Shown here one piece after another: positions 15,748 through 24,033 of a stretch of DNA of 64,000 bases. The notes below the pieces were generated by a model, which searched no databases, was not told where the DNA came from, and saw only the letters and a list, made by a program, of their open reading frames with translations. The stretch is from Anaerosporomusa subterranea (lineage in GTDB: Bacteria > Bacillota > Negativicutes > Sporomusales > Acetonemataceae): the NCBI RefSeq assembly GCF_001611555.1, contig NZ_LSGP01000005.1, positions 1 through 64,000 on the forward strand. The letters are read 5' to 3'. How positions within the stretch are numbered: the first letter of the stretch is position 1; each line of letters opens with the position of its first letter. The translations under genes were made by a program, and so were the position numbers.

Positions 15748-16860
15748 CTAGATTGCTTTCGGCTTGGCAAAGATCATTCGTCCTGCCGCTGTTTGCAATA
15801 CCGAGGTAACCATGACGCCAATCGTTTCTCCGATATGTCTCTTGCCGCCGTCGACGACAATCATCGTTCCATCATCAAGATAGGCAACTCCTTGCCCGAA
15901 TTCTTTTCCATCCTTGACAACATGGACAATCATTTCTTCACCAGGCAGCACAACCGGTTTTACGGCATTGGCAAGGTCATTAATATTTAGAACCGGAACA
16001 CCTTGCAATTCAGCTACTTTATTCAAATTATAATCGTTAGTGACAAGTTTACCCTTGATTTGCTGTCCCAGTTTAACCAGCTTAGCATCGACTTCTGCAA
16101 TATCATCAAAATCATGATTATCAATCTGCACATACATGCCGAGCTCTTTTTGAATCCGGTTGAGAATATCCAACCCACGTCGTCCGCGATTCCGTTTTAG
16201 CAAGTCGGACGAATCAGCGATGTGCTGCAGTTCGGCCAGAACAAAGCGAGGTATCAGAAGCGTTCCTTCAATGAATCCGGTTTGGCAGATATCAGCAATA
16301 CGCCCATCAATAATCACGCTGGTATCAAGAATCTTGTATTGATACATATTCGCAGGCTTGTTTGCTTCTTTGCCTTTATCCTTATTCAGCCAAGGAATCG
16401 TCGAGCAAAAGCTAAATAGTTCTTCCCGTTTCCGAATAGCAATATTTAGGCCGAGATAGCCCAAAATAATGCTGAGAACAATCGGTATGTATCTGCCGAC
16501 AAACGGGATAGGAAGAAAAGCTGACCCCAATAAATTAGAAATAATAAGTCCGATAGAAAGACCAAGGGCGCCTGCCAGTACATCATTGACCGGCATCCGG
16601 TTAAGCCTAGCTTCAACCCAATACGTGAATTGCCATAGACTGTTTAACAAAAAGGGAGAGATGATAAAACCAATAAATCCGCCAATAAGACCCCCACCAA
16701 CAAAAGAGAAAATCGTCGCCACTGTAATGCCAAAAATCCCGACTGAGAAAAATTCTTCACTGACCCAAGGAGCCAGCAATGGGATAATCCGGTCTGTCAT
16801 CATCAAGCCAGCAATAACTGACAAAACGATGATGATAAAACGCAAAATTTTATCAAGCAA
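15748..16860 (-). CDS. yacL: membrane-anchored PIN/TRAM domain protein (YacL family)
   Basis: The 370-residue protein has four N-terminal membrane spans within the first about 150 residues, a cytoplasmic PIN domain (ILDTSVIIDGRIADI, then the acidic LKRNRGRRGLDIL and KLVTNDYNLNKVA segments) and a C-terminal TRAM domain of RNA-binding type. It is probably a membrane-tethered ribonuclease; the substrate is unknown. The start is a TTG at 16860 seven bases after GGAGG. Standing before ispD-ispF it matches the Firmicutes order, but disA and radA do not follow upstream here. Confidence 0.93.
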   Translation of the reverse strand: MLDKILRFIIIVLSVIAGLMMTDRIIPLLAPWVSEEFFSVGIFGITVATIFSFVGGGLIGGFIGFIISPFLLNSLWQFTYWVEARLNRMPVNDVLAGALGLSIGLIISNLLGSAFLPIPFVGRYIPIVLSIILGYLGLNIAIRKREELFSFCSTIPWLNKDKGKEANKPANMYQYKILDTSVIIDGRIADICQTGFIEGTLLIPRFVLAELQHIADSSDLLKRNRGRRGLDILNRIQKELGMYVQIDNHDFDDIAEVDAKLVKLGQQIKGKLVTNDYNLNKVAELQGVPVLNINDLANAVKPVVLPGEEMIVHVVKDGKEFGQGVAYLDDGTMIVVDGGKRHIGETIGVMVTSVLQTAAGRMIFAKPKAI

Positions 16861-17173
16861 ATCCCCACCTCCTTAATTATTCCATTATATCTAACTTCTA
16901 ATTACTGATCAAGGCAATGCCCCAATAAATTCCATTAATTCTAGTATGTCCGGGCAAAGGGGAACCATACATCCAGCAAGCAACTCTTAATTGAGATTGC
17001 CTGATTATATATCATCTTATCATACCCTAGCATTATTGTAAATTTAAGCCGATTAAATTAGGACTTCGCCCCTATATGCCTCTATCTGCTCCCAGATAAC
17101 ACTTTCACTATCACTGCATATCATATGGTGAATATGGTCAGGATCGCTAATCGGATAGAGGAGGAATGCAATC
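16861..17173. other. intergenic region between divergent yacL and the twin-ATPase gene
   Basis: These 313 bp separate two divergently transcribed genes and must hold both promoters. I see no convincing TTGACA/TATAAT pair, no strong hairpin and no small ORF with a ribosome binding site. The last 20 bases carry the AGGAGG site of the downstream gene. Confidence 0.5.
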
Positions 17174-18265
17174 ATGCCAACAGGCTCAGTCCGACACTTT
17201 TTCCCCGGCGGTAACACCCCGCAAGGATTTGTTTCTTACTATGACTATATAATCAGCCCAAATGCCAAACGAATATTTATTTTAAAAGGAGGGCCAGGCA
17301 CGGGAAAATCCACATTCATGAAGCGGATCGGGGCAGAGATGAATGCTGCTGGGTTTGCTGTTGAACACCACCACTGTTCCAGCGATAATAACTCGCTCGA
17401 CGGCATCGTCATTCCGGCGCTCGAGATCGCGTTTATCGATGGAACTGCCCCACATATTACAGACCCCAAAAATCCTGGTTGTGTCGATGAAATCATTCAC
17501 CTAGGCGACTACTGGAATGAGTCAGACATTGTGAAACATAAAACAGATATTCTTGCCTGTAATGCAAAAATTAAAACGAGCTTTCAGCGAGCATATCGCT
17601 TGTTGCGTTCAGCCAGGGCCTTGTATGATGATTGGGAAGCAGTCAATACAGCAGCACTAAACACTGCCACAGCTAACGTCATGGCTGCCGACTTAACGGC
17701 AGCACTCTTCCCGAGCGTCCAGACTGTCGGTTCGGGAAAAACGCGCAAATTGTTTGTTTCGGCAATTACCCCAAACGGATCAGTAAATTATTTGAACTCT
17801 CTGGTTGGCACCATGCCATCCCGTTATATCATTACAGGCGCTCCTGGCAGCGGCAAATCTACCATTGTGCAGAAGATCGCCAATGCGGCCAATGAGAAAG
17901 GGTTAGATGTAGAACTATTCTACTGTCCATTTGATCCTCTCAAGCCAGAACATCTGATTATTCCAGCCTTGGGCATAGCAGTGGCTACCTCAATTGAACC
18001 GCATACCGTTTCCACAGACGGCGCAGCGAAGATAGTCGATATGGATAATTGTCTTGACCAGACCGTTCTTGCCAATAACCAAGAGGCCACAAAATACGAT
18101 AAGACCATGTATCACGAACTGTTTAGCAAAGCAGTTTCGTCAATTTACCAAGCAAAACAACTCCATGACGAGTTGGAACAATATTACATACCCTACATGG
18201 ACTTTGCAGGCATAGAAATTTTGTGGAAAAAGACGCTGGATCGCGTGCTTGCCTATGCAAACTAA
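17174..18265 (+). CDS. tandem P-loop ATPase (PRK06851-type), unknown function
   Basis: The 363-residue protein contains two homologous nucleotide-binding halves. Walker A motifs are GGPGTGKS at 39-46 and GAPGSGKS at 222-229. Each half also has a matching IPAL(E/G)IA segment followed by a PH dipeptide (about residues 80-94 and 256-272), which shows an internal duplication. I recognise the family as a conserved but uncharacterised Firmicutes ATPase. There is a strong AGGAGG site before the ATG and a terminator after it, so it is monocistronic. Confidence 0.85.
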   Translation: MPTGSVRHFFPGGNTPQGFVSYYDYIISPNAKRIFILKGGPGTGKSTFMKRIGAEMNAAGFAVEHHHCSSDNNSLDGIVIPALEIAFIDGTAPHITDPKNPGCVDEIIHLGDYWNESDIVKHKTDILACNAKIKTSFQRAYRLLRSARALYDDWEAVNTAALNTATANVMAADLTAALFPSVQTVGSGKTRKLFVSAITPNGSVNYLNSLVGTMPSRYIITGAPGSGKSTIVQKIANAANEKGLDVELFYCPFDPLKPEHLIIPALGIAVATSIEPHTVSTDGAAKIVDMDNCLDQTVLANNQEATKYDKTMYHELFSKAVSSIYQAKQLHDELEQYYIPYMDFAGIEILWKKTLDRVLAYAN

Positions 18266-18271
18266 ATAATC

Positions 18272-18296
18272 AAGAGGCGCGCTACAGCGCCTCTTG
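18272..18296 (+). terminator. bidirectional intrinsic terminator
   Basis: AAGAGGCGC-GCTACA-GCGCCTCTT followed by GATTATTTT lies between the convergent ATPase gene and the gene at 18298. Confidence 0.8.
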
Positions 18297-18297
18297 A

Positions 18298-18597
18298 TTA
18301 TTTTCCACCAGTCTTGCGTGTTGTTGGAACTGCTGTCAAAATTACCTTGTTGTCATCCCGCGATACCTTGATATCATAGTCCAAAATACCTTGCTGAAAT
18401 AAACTGAGTTTAATTTCCAACAGGTTTTTGGCGACCTTTTCCTGCAATTCAGTTGAAAAGAATGACTCTTTCTTGGCAGGTTGAGTCGGCTTCAGCATTG
18501 GCGGTTCCTCAATTCCATGTTCGAAAGTGGCTGTTTCTTGCCATTTGCCGACCATGTCCTGATCGCTCAATCCGCGTTTAATTTTAGCTTTACTCAT
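18298..18597 (-). CDS. hypothetical protein, 99 aa
   Basis: I do not recognise this family. The protein is basic at its N-terminus (MSKAKIKRG), has a proline-rich linker (PPMLKPTQPAKKES) near residue 33, and a C-terminal half of about 50 residues that looks like a small alpha/beta unit. The ATG follows GGGAGAATAACG and lies two bases after the preceding gene's stop, so the two are translated together. No membrane span or cysteine cluster is visible. Confidence 0.7.
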   Translation of the reverse strand: MSKAKIKRGLSDQDMVGKWQETATFEHGIEEPPMLKPTQPAKKESFFSTELQEKVAKNLLEIKLSLFQQGILDYDIKVSRDDNKVILTAVPTTRKTGGK

Positions 18598-18599
18598 CG

Positions 18600-19283
18600 T
18601 TATTCTCCCACCTTTGCCGCCATCCTAACAATAGCGGAGGAATCATAGTACTGCACACCTTGCTCACAGTCTTCAGCAGCCTGAACCATAGCTCGCGCCA
18701 CAGACACTGCCTGAACTGGCCGGTACTTAGCCAAATAACCGACCAAGAATGGTAAGAAGATCGGAGCCAGCCAACCGGCAACACCTTCGCCGAAACGTCT
18801 TTGCTTCCTATCACCCAACAACAATGACGGGCGAAACACCTGCAAATCTTGAAAAGCGAGCCCAAGTAGCGCAGTCTCCAGTTCCCCTTTTACTCTACTA
18901 TAAAAAAACGGCGAGTGCTCATCTGCCCCGACTGAGGAAATCAGACTAAATCGTGAGGCACCCTCACGCTGTGTCAACTTGGCCAAAACCAGCGGATAGT
19001 CATAATCAACCTCGCGAAATTTTTGCTGTGTTCCTGCTTTTTTTATCGTCGTCCCCAGACAGCAAAATATATCGTCAACAGCAAACGGATGAGTGCGTTC
19101 CTCCGCGAGATCAGCCAAGCGGCTGAAGTCTGTCTGCACTTCCTGCAAGCGGGGATGAACAACACCTGTCGAGGTGCGCACTAACGCTACAACCCGCTCA
19201 TATCGCCCGCCCTGCAACAGCAGCGGCAGCAAGCACGAACCCACCAGCCCTGTCGCGCCAGCTATTAGTGCAGTTCTTTGCAT
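18600..19283 (-). CDS. NAD(P)-binding Rossmann oxidoreductase/epimerase-like protein
   Basis: The 227-residue protein begins with a dinucleotide-binding motif, LIAGATGLVGS, at about residues 6-16 and has VFCCLGTT-like and FSLISSVGAD segments typical of the atypical short-chain dehydrogenase/HTATIP2-like group. A conserved YSRVKGELE segment follows where the catalytic YxxxK is expected. The substrate is unknown. The fourth in-frame ATG (19283) has the right distance from GGAGG and is preferred. It forms a two-gene unit with the 99-residue protein gene. Confidence 0.83.
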   Translation of the reverse strand: MQRTALIAGATGLVGSCLLPLLLQGGRYERVVALVRTSTGVVHPRLQEVQTDFSRLADLAEERTHPFAVDDIFCCLGTTIKKAGTQQKFREVDYDYPLVLAKLTQREGASRFSLISSVGADEHSPFFYSRVKGELETALLGLAFQDLQVFRPSLLLGDRKQRRFGEGVAGWLAPIFLPFLVGYLAKYRPVQAVSVARAMVQAAEDCEQGVQYYDSSAIVRMAAKVGE

Positions 19284-19362
19284 CGGCATCATCCTCCAGT
19301 TTATACATAATTTCCACGACGTTGTTCCTATTTCCTGCTTTTCTTCGATAAACTACTTGTCC

Positions 19363-19544
19363 CAGGGCGTTCAGATGCCCCCAGATACTAGGCAGCCCCG
19401 CCGCCCCAGCCGCGACGCGTACTAAAGGGTACGCTAGCAATGGGGTGACGGGGCGATTGCGCAACTCTTGGCGCTTCAGCGCCCTAGAGTTGGCGGCATA
19501 CCCTTTACGGGTGCCAACGTAGATGGGGGCATATCAACGCCCTG
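19363..19544 (-). repeat. structured repeat element, copy B
   Basis: The ends 19363-19383 and 19524-19544 form a 21-bp stem with only two mismatches, of different sequence from copies A and C. The core hairpin at 19463-19491 is almost identical to those of the other copies. A GCGTAC/GTACGC hairpin lies at about 19416-19434. On the minus strand the element begins immediately after the TAA of the YeaQ-type gene (19545-19547), so it forms that gene's 3' untranslated region or the leader of the next gene. Confidence 0.82.
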
Positions 19545-19793
19545 TTAGGTGCGGGTGCGGTTACCGGTCAATGCTCCGACTATCCACAACAATACAACTG
19601 AACCAATGGTGCTCATGATGATTGACCCTATTGTCCCATACGCATTAATCCCCAAGAGGTTAAACAATATGCCGCCGATAAATGCGCCGACAACGCCAAC
19701 CACGATGTTCCCCAGAAGGCCGAATCCGCTTCCTTTAAAAAATTGTCCCGCAAGCCATCCGGCCACTAATCCAATAAACAGAGACCACAGCAT
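19545..19793 (-). CDS. GlsB/YeaQ/YmgE family stress-response membrane protein
   Basis: The 82-residue protein has three hydrophobic segments rich in glycine (WLAGQFFKGSGFGLLGNIVVGVVGAFIGG, then a last span). This is the transglycosylase-associated (DUF/YeaQ) family, which is linked to general stress responses but has no known activity. The ATG at 19793 follows AAAGGAGGT. It is flanked on both sides by structured elements B and C in the same orientation. Confidence 0.9.
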   Translation of the reverse strand: MLWSLFIGLVAGWLAGQFFKGSGFGLLGNIVVGVVGAFIGGILFNLLGINAYGTIGSIIMSTIGSVVLLWIVGALTGNRTRT

Positions 19794-19859
19794 GCAAATT
19801 ACCTCCTTTAACATTCTATATTTATCTTATCCTTGTGTTACGAATTCTATTACGCGCAT

Positions 19860-19905
19860 AGTACAAACAAAACGACTGCCAAAAGGCAGCCGTTTTGTTT
19901 GTACT
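19860..19905 (-). terminator. long hairpin, probable glnS terminator
   Basis: This near-perfect palindrome has the core ACGGCTGCC-TTTT-GGCAGTCGT followed on the minus strand by TTTGTTTGT, with outer arms extending pairing to 21 bp. It lies after glnS and element C, so element C would be inside the glnS transcript. Confidence 0.65.
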
Positions 19906-19930
19906 ATTTTTGTTGAGGAAACCTATTTTC

Positions 19931-20219
19931 CAGACCGTTGAGAAATGCCCAGATGTTGTTACCTACGAGACTAGCAACTATCTGACGCAGGAAAACGGAG
20001 TAGCATCACTAGGCGCCCCGAGGAAGCGCGCGAAGGCTTTGTTACCTATGAGACTTGATGCTAGTTGAGGGAAGAAGTATTTTAGCATCAGTACGTTCGC
20101 AGGGTACGGCAAGCGCGCTCCCGCAGGGCCAAGTGCGCAACTCTCGGCGCTTTAGCGCCATAGAGTTGGCGGCCTGCCCTTTACGGGTGCAACGCAGATG
20201 GACGTTTATCAACGGTCTG
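19931..20219 (-). repeat. structured repeat element, copy C (long form)
   Basis: The ends 19931-19951 and 20199-20219 pair over 21 positions with two mismatches and one wobble. The core hairpin 20139-20167 and the ACCC/GGGT hairpin near 20175-20190 match the other copies. It is about 100 bp longer because the distal part is expanded and holds two related segments beginning GTTACCTA (19959 and 20041). On the minus strand it starts two bases after the glnS stop and is followed by a terminator. Confidence 0.8.
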
Positions 20220-20224
20220 TACTA

Positions 20225-21886
20225 CTATTTTTGCAGTTTCGCCCATGTATCGCGCAACCCTACGATGCGGTTGAATACTGGTTTACCAGGTATTGAATCA
20301 CGATCCATACAGAAGTAGCCTTGACGCAGAAACTGGAATTTATCTCCTGGCTTAACCTGCGCCAACGAGGGTTCTACAAGCGACTCAGATAAGGTAATAA
20401 GTGAATTAGGATTCATATTGTATTCGTCATCGTTGGTTTGATCATCCATTAATAAATAATCATACAAACGGACTTCAGCTGAAATCGCATGTGCGGCAGA
20501 GACCCAATGCAGAACTCCTTTTACTTTACGGGCGCTGCCGCTTTCACCACTTTTAGTCGTTGGATCGTACGTACAGCGAAGTTCTGTTATTTCACCTGCG
20601 TCGTCTTTAATTACCTGTTCACACTTAATGATATAAGCATGCTTCAGGCGGACTTCCTGTCCAGGCGTAAGACGGAAAAATTTCTTCGGCGGATTCTCCA
20701 TAAAGTCGTCTTGTTCGATATAGATAACTTTGGAGAACGGAATCTTGCGCGTCCCCATTTCCGGATTTTCCGAATTGTTTTCTGCCTCAAGCTCCTCAAC
20801 CATATCTTCAGGATAATTTTCAATGACCAGCTTAAGCGGTTTAAGAACTGCCATCACCCGAGACGCCTTTGTATTCAGGTCTTCGCGAATGCAGTGTTCT
20901 AACAAGCCGACATCAACGAGGCTATTGGATTTTGCCACACCAATTCTGTCACAGAAATCACGGATAGCCGTGGGGGTATACCCCCGGCGCCTCAGCCCGG
21001 AGATTGTTGGCATGCGCGGATCATCCCAGCCGCTTACATAACTCTGTTCCACCAATTCCCGAAGTTTGCGTTTGCTCATAACGGTATTAGTCAGGTTTAG
21101 GCGGGCGAATTCAATCTGTTGCGGATGATAAATGGCAAGTGCATCTAACACCCAATCATAGAGAGGGCGGTGATCCTCAAACTCCAACGTGCAGACAGAG
21201 TGCGTAATCCCCTCAATCGAGTCAGAAATAGGGTGCGCATAATCGTACATCGGATAGATACACCACGTGTCGCCAGTTCGGTGATGCGAGGCACGCAAGA
21301 TCCGGTAGAGAACAGGATCGCGCATGTTAAAATTCGGCGAAGCCATATCAATCTTTGCCCTAAGAGTGCGGGAACCATCCGGGAATTCCCCCGCGCGCAT
21401 ACGGCGGAATAAATCGAGGTTTTCTTCGACTGAACGATTGCGGTATGGACTCTCCTTACCAGGCTCGACCAGTGTGCCGCGATGATCGCGGATTTGCGCC
21501 GCAGTCAAGTCACAAACAAATGCCTTACCGCTTCGGATAAGCTGCTCAGCATATTGATACAGTTGCTCAAAATAGTCAGCAGCGTAAAACATCCGTTCAT
21601 CCCAGTCAAATCCGAGCCAGCGGACATCCTCCATGATTGATTCTACATATTCGATATCCTCTTTGCTCGGGTTGGTGTCGTCAAACCGCAAATTGCACAA
21701 CCCGTCATTAGCGGCTGCGATGCCAAAGTTCAGACATATCGACTTAGCATGTCCGATATGAAGATAGCCGTTAGGCTCAGGCGGAAAGCGGGTATGAACC
21801 CGTCCTCCATATTTTCCGGTCTTGTTGTCCTCATCGATAATAGATTGAATAAAGTTAGTAGATATAACAGGGTTCGGTGTGCTCAT
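20225..21886 (-). CDS. glnS: glutaminyl-tRNA synthetase
   Basis: GlnS charges tRNA-Gln directly. The 553-residue protein has [16 protein letters not shown] (HIGH motif), FDDTNPSKE, and VMSKRKL (KMSKS motif), followed by the two beta-barrel anticodon-binding domains ([21 protein letters not shown]). Most Firmicutes lack glnS and use GatCAB transamidation, so its presence is notable, although it occurs in several Firmicutes lineages. It has its own promoter and a 3' region containing element C. Confidence 0.97.
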   Translation of the reverse strand: MSTPNPVISTNFIQSIIDEDNKTGKYGGRVHTRFPPEPNGYLHIGHAKSICLNFGIAAANDGLCNLRFDDTNPSKEDIEYVESIMEDVRWLGFDWDERMFYAADYFEQLYQYAEQLIRSGKAFVCDLTAAQIRDHRGTLVEPGKESPYRNRSVEENLDLFRRMRAGEFPDGSRTLRAKIDMASPNFNMRDPVLYRILRASHHRTGDTWCIYPMYDYAHPISDSIEGITHSVCTLEFEDHRPLYDWVLDALAIYHPQQIEFARLNLTNTVMSKRKLRELVEQSYVSGWDDPRMPTISGLRRRGYTPTAIRDFCDRIGVAKSNSLVDVGLLEHCIREDLNTKASRVMAVLKPLKLVIENYPEDMVEELEAENNSENPEMGTRKIPFSKVIYIEQDDFMENPPKKFFRLTPGQEVRLKHAYIIKCEQVIKDDAGEITELRCTYDPTTKSGESGSARKVKGVLHWVSAAHAISAEVRLYDYLLMDDQTNDDEYNMNPNSLITLSESLVEPSLAQVKPGDKFQFLRQGYFCMDRDSIPGKPVFNRIVGLRDTWAKLQK

Positions 21887-21917
21887 AGTCGGACTCCTTT
21901 GTATTTAGAATCAGAAC

Positions 21918-21946
21918 AGTATAATTTTCGCTCTCACGTTTGGCAA
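21918..21946 (-). promoter_or_regulatory. sigma-A-type promoter of glnS
   Basis: TTGCCA (21941-21946), 17 bp and TATACT (21918-21923) lie on the minus strand about 32 bp upstream of the glnS ATG. Confidence 0.6.
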
Positions 21947-22018
21947 TTCCTGCTTATACAATTACCGATGATAGCCAGATTTATACAAAATCTGTGATTA
22001 TCCTTCGCACAACCTGTA

Positions 22019-22078
22019 AGGCCCCGCCCTCTTAGGCTGAGAATTAACAGACTGTTAATTGAACCCTAAAGGGGGCCT
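22019..22078. repeat. nested inverted repeats in the glnS upstream region
   Basis: An outer stem AGGCCCC (22019-22025) / GGGGCCT (22072-22078) encloses a perfect 9-bp palindrome AATTAACAG-A-CTGTTAATT (22042-22060). No ORF covers it. It may be a protein-binding site or a folded RNA; no T-run follows, so it is not a normal terminator. Confidence 0.6.
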
Positions 22079-22192
22079 GCAGCTTCGCGATGTTGATGAT
22101 TTCTAACCTCAATAACAAGTGCGGTCAAAACTCCGCCTGAATCAAGTCTTACTTAATATCACAAAACACATTATTATGGAAACTTCATATAC

Positions 22193-22198
22193 TATAAT
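22193..22198 (+). promoter_or_regulatory. candidate -10 box for the gene at 22245
   Basis: A TATAAT with weak -35 (TTATTA at 22171-22176) lies about 45 bp upstream of the SD-supported TTG start at 22245. If used, in-frame ATG codons further upstream would not be in the transcript. Confidence 0.4.
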
Positions 22199-22244
22199 GA
22201 ACTCACTGAAAGAAATCACACTAGACCGGGAGGTGACTAACATA

Positions 22245-22661
22245 TTGAATAGTCAAGTGGGGACACCGGAGGCAGAACCAACAGAGAACAGCCGCAAAGG
22301 CCTCTGGGATATCCTCCAAAAAGCGCCTGCTTGTGACATTAGTGCTGATTGTGCTGTGCCAGAACCGGAAATAGCCCTACAGAAACAGGATCTGGAACAG
22401 GAACAAGGAGAAAAACAGATCCAACAGCTGGCCGAACCGTCTCCCAGCGATGCGCGCGAGCTGCCGGAAGCAAAATTGCTGAAGCAGTTAAGCGAGATGA
22501 CACATCTGCTGGAGCAGCAAACCACCATTCTCTATGCGCAGCAAAAGCTACTGGAGGACTTGACAGGACGTCAGAAAAAGCCAGTAAAACGCAAGCCCGG
22601 CATGGCGAAAAAGCTAAAAAGTTTGATCCATAAAGGCAAAATTATCTGGAGCGCCCTGTAA
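22245..22661 (+). CDS. hypothetical coiled-coil protein, 138 aa
   Basis: I do not recognise the family. The protein is rich in Glu, Gln and Lys. A predicted coiled-coil region covers about residues 50-110 (QKQDLEQEQGEKQIQQL and LLKQLSEMTHLLEQQTT), and the C-terminal tail is strongly basic (RQKKPVKRKPGMAKKLK). The only well-placed ribosome binding site, GGGAGGTGA, precedes a TTG at 22245; the frame stays open upstream to 22119 but those ATG codons lack sites. It is monocistronic and converges on the MFS gene. Confidence 0.65.
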   Translation: MNSQVGTPEAEPTENSRKGLWDILQKAPACDISADCAVPEPEIALQKQDLEQEQGEKQIQQLAEPSPSDARELPEAKLLKQLSEMTHLLEQQTTILYAQQKLLEDLTGRQKKPVKRKPGMAKKLKSLIHKGKIIWSAL

Positions 22662-22662
22662 A

Positions 22663-22691
22663 TAAGGACTTGGCAACCGCCAAGTCCTTAT
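22663..22691 (+). terminator. bidirectional intrinsic terminator
   Basis: AAGGACTTGGC-AACC-GCCAAGTCCTT followed by ATTATTAG lies between two convergent genes. Confidence 0.8.
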
Positions 22692-22697
22692 TATTAG

Positions 22698-23897
22698 TTA
22701 TTTCACAGTTGTGGCGACTGCCGGCGATTCTGTAGTCTTTTCGGGAATAGAAATAGTGATTGCCAGCCCCAACAAGAGCGGAGCGATCATCCAAATCAAC
22801 GCTTGCTCGAGGCCGATGCTGTCGGCAACGGCTCCGGTTACAGCTGCTCCTAATCCCCCCAGACCGAAGGAGAGGCCTAACATCATGCCTGATGCCATGG
22901 CGGCATTCGTAGGCAACATGTCTTGCGCCCAAACGATGGACGAAGGTAATGTTCCTTGCAGCGCTGCGCCACTTACACCTAATGCAATCCAGGTCAAACT
23001 AGTAACCTCATGGCTCATCAAGAACACATAAAGCGCGGGGACACAAAGCGCCAATGCGCCGATGATGCAACGTTTTCGCCCTAGCTTATCCCCTACATAT
23101 CCGCCGAAGACACTGCCAATCGCCCCGCCGGCGAGGAAAACGGTAAGCATCGTACCCGCAAGAGTGGGAGGAAATCCCTTTTGCACAAGCCACACAGGCA
23201 AAAAGTTAGGAATAACCGCTTGCGGCCATGAACGTAGTCCCATAACTAAATTCAGCTTAATCAAGCTCGCGGAACGATACCACGGGGTACCGCCAATTAC
23301 TGCAGCCGCTTTTTGAGGTGAGACGAGCTTCACCTTATGTATGCCAGTCAGATAGAATGCCATCGATAGTAGAAAGCCGGGGATGGCCAACCAAATCAAG
23401 TTATGTGCGCCATAATTCAAAAGAAAATAGATAACAACCGCAGGCGCCAAAGCTACACCGATATTGCCACCACCGATAAATACCGACATCGAAAGTCCTT
23501 TATTTTCTTCGGTAGAGACTTTTCCCAACAAAGCTGATCCCAACGGATGAAACAGTGCAGACGCCAGTCCGGCCAAGGTAATATAAACAAATAGACTACT
23601 AACACTGTCTGCAGTTGCCGCGAGGCTGATAAACAAGGCAGCCAACGGAATGGTCAGCAACACAATCCAGGTATAGCCGCTTTTATCGACAAAATAGCCA
23701 AATACCGGTTGCAAAATGTTCGATGCAGCTGAATAAACCATAACCAGTAAACCACTAACAGTAAGCGAAAGTCCAAGCCTTTCAATCAGCATAGGTAGCA
23801 ATCCTGGCAGGAACGTAACATAAAAGTCACTAAAAAAATGTCCGGCCGTCAATAAGGCAACCGAAAATGCGCTTCTCCGACGCGAATTACTAAACAT
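22698..23897 (-). CDS. MFS transporter (fosmidomycin-resistance/YnfM-like)
   Basis: This is a 399-residue major facilitator with 12 expected membrane spans. The cytoplasmic loop after span 2 carries GYFVDKSGY and the equivalent loop after span 8 carries GYVGDKLGRKR, the duplicated MFS signature. The N-terminus (AGHFFSDFYVTFLPGLLP) resembles the fosmidomycin-resistance efflux group (Fsr). The substrate is unknown. No regulator is adjacent. Confidence 0.88.
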   Translation of the reverse strand: MFSNSRRRSAFSVALLTAGHFFSDFYVTFLPGLLPMLIERLGLSLTVSGLLVMVYSAASNILQPVFGYFVDKSGYTWIVLLTIPLAALFISLAATADSVSSLFVYITLAGLASALFHPLGSALLGKVSTEENKGLSMSVFIGGGNIGVALAPAVVIYFLLNYGAHNLIWLAIPGFLLSMAFYLTGIHKVKLVSPQKAAAVIGGTPWYRSASLIKLNLVMGLRSWPQAVIPNFLPVWLVQKGFPPTLAGTMLTVFLAGGAIGSVFGGYVGDKLGRKRCIIGALALCVPALYVFLMSHEVTSLTWIALGVSGAALQGTLPSSIVWAQDMLPTNAAMASGMMLGLSFGLGGLGAAVTGAVADSIGLEQALIWMIAPLLLGLAITISIPEKTTESPAVATTVK

Positions 23898-24001
23898 GAC
23901 AAACCCCTTTCAAAGCAGAAACTTGAAGCCTGCTATCGGCTACAACTTTGTATTCTATCACATTTAACCGGCCAGTGAGAGCCAGAAATCTTCTATTTAG
24001 C

Positions 24002-24032
24002 AAGAAAACCGCCGTTAAACGGCGGTTTTCTT
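24002..24032 (-). terminator. intrinsic terminator of fadF
   Basis: AAGAAAACCGCCG-TTTAA-CGGCGGTTTTCTT lies directly after the stop codon of the Fe-S oxidoreductase gene. Confidence 0.85.
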
Positions 24033-24033
24033 G

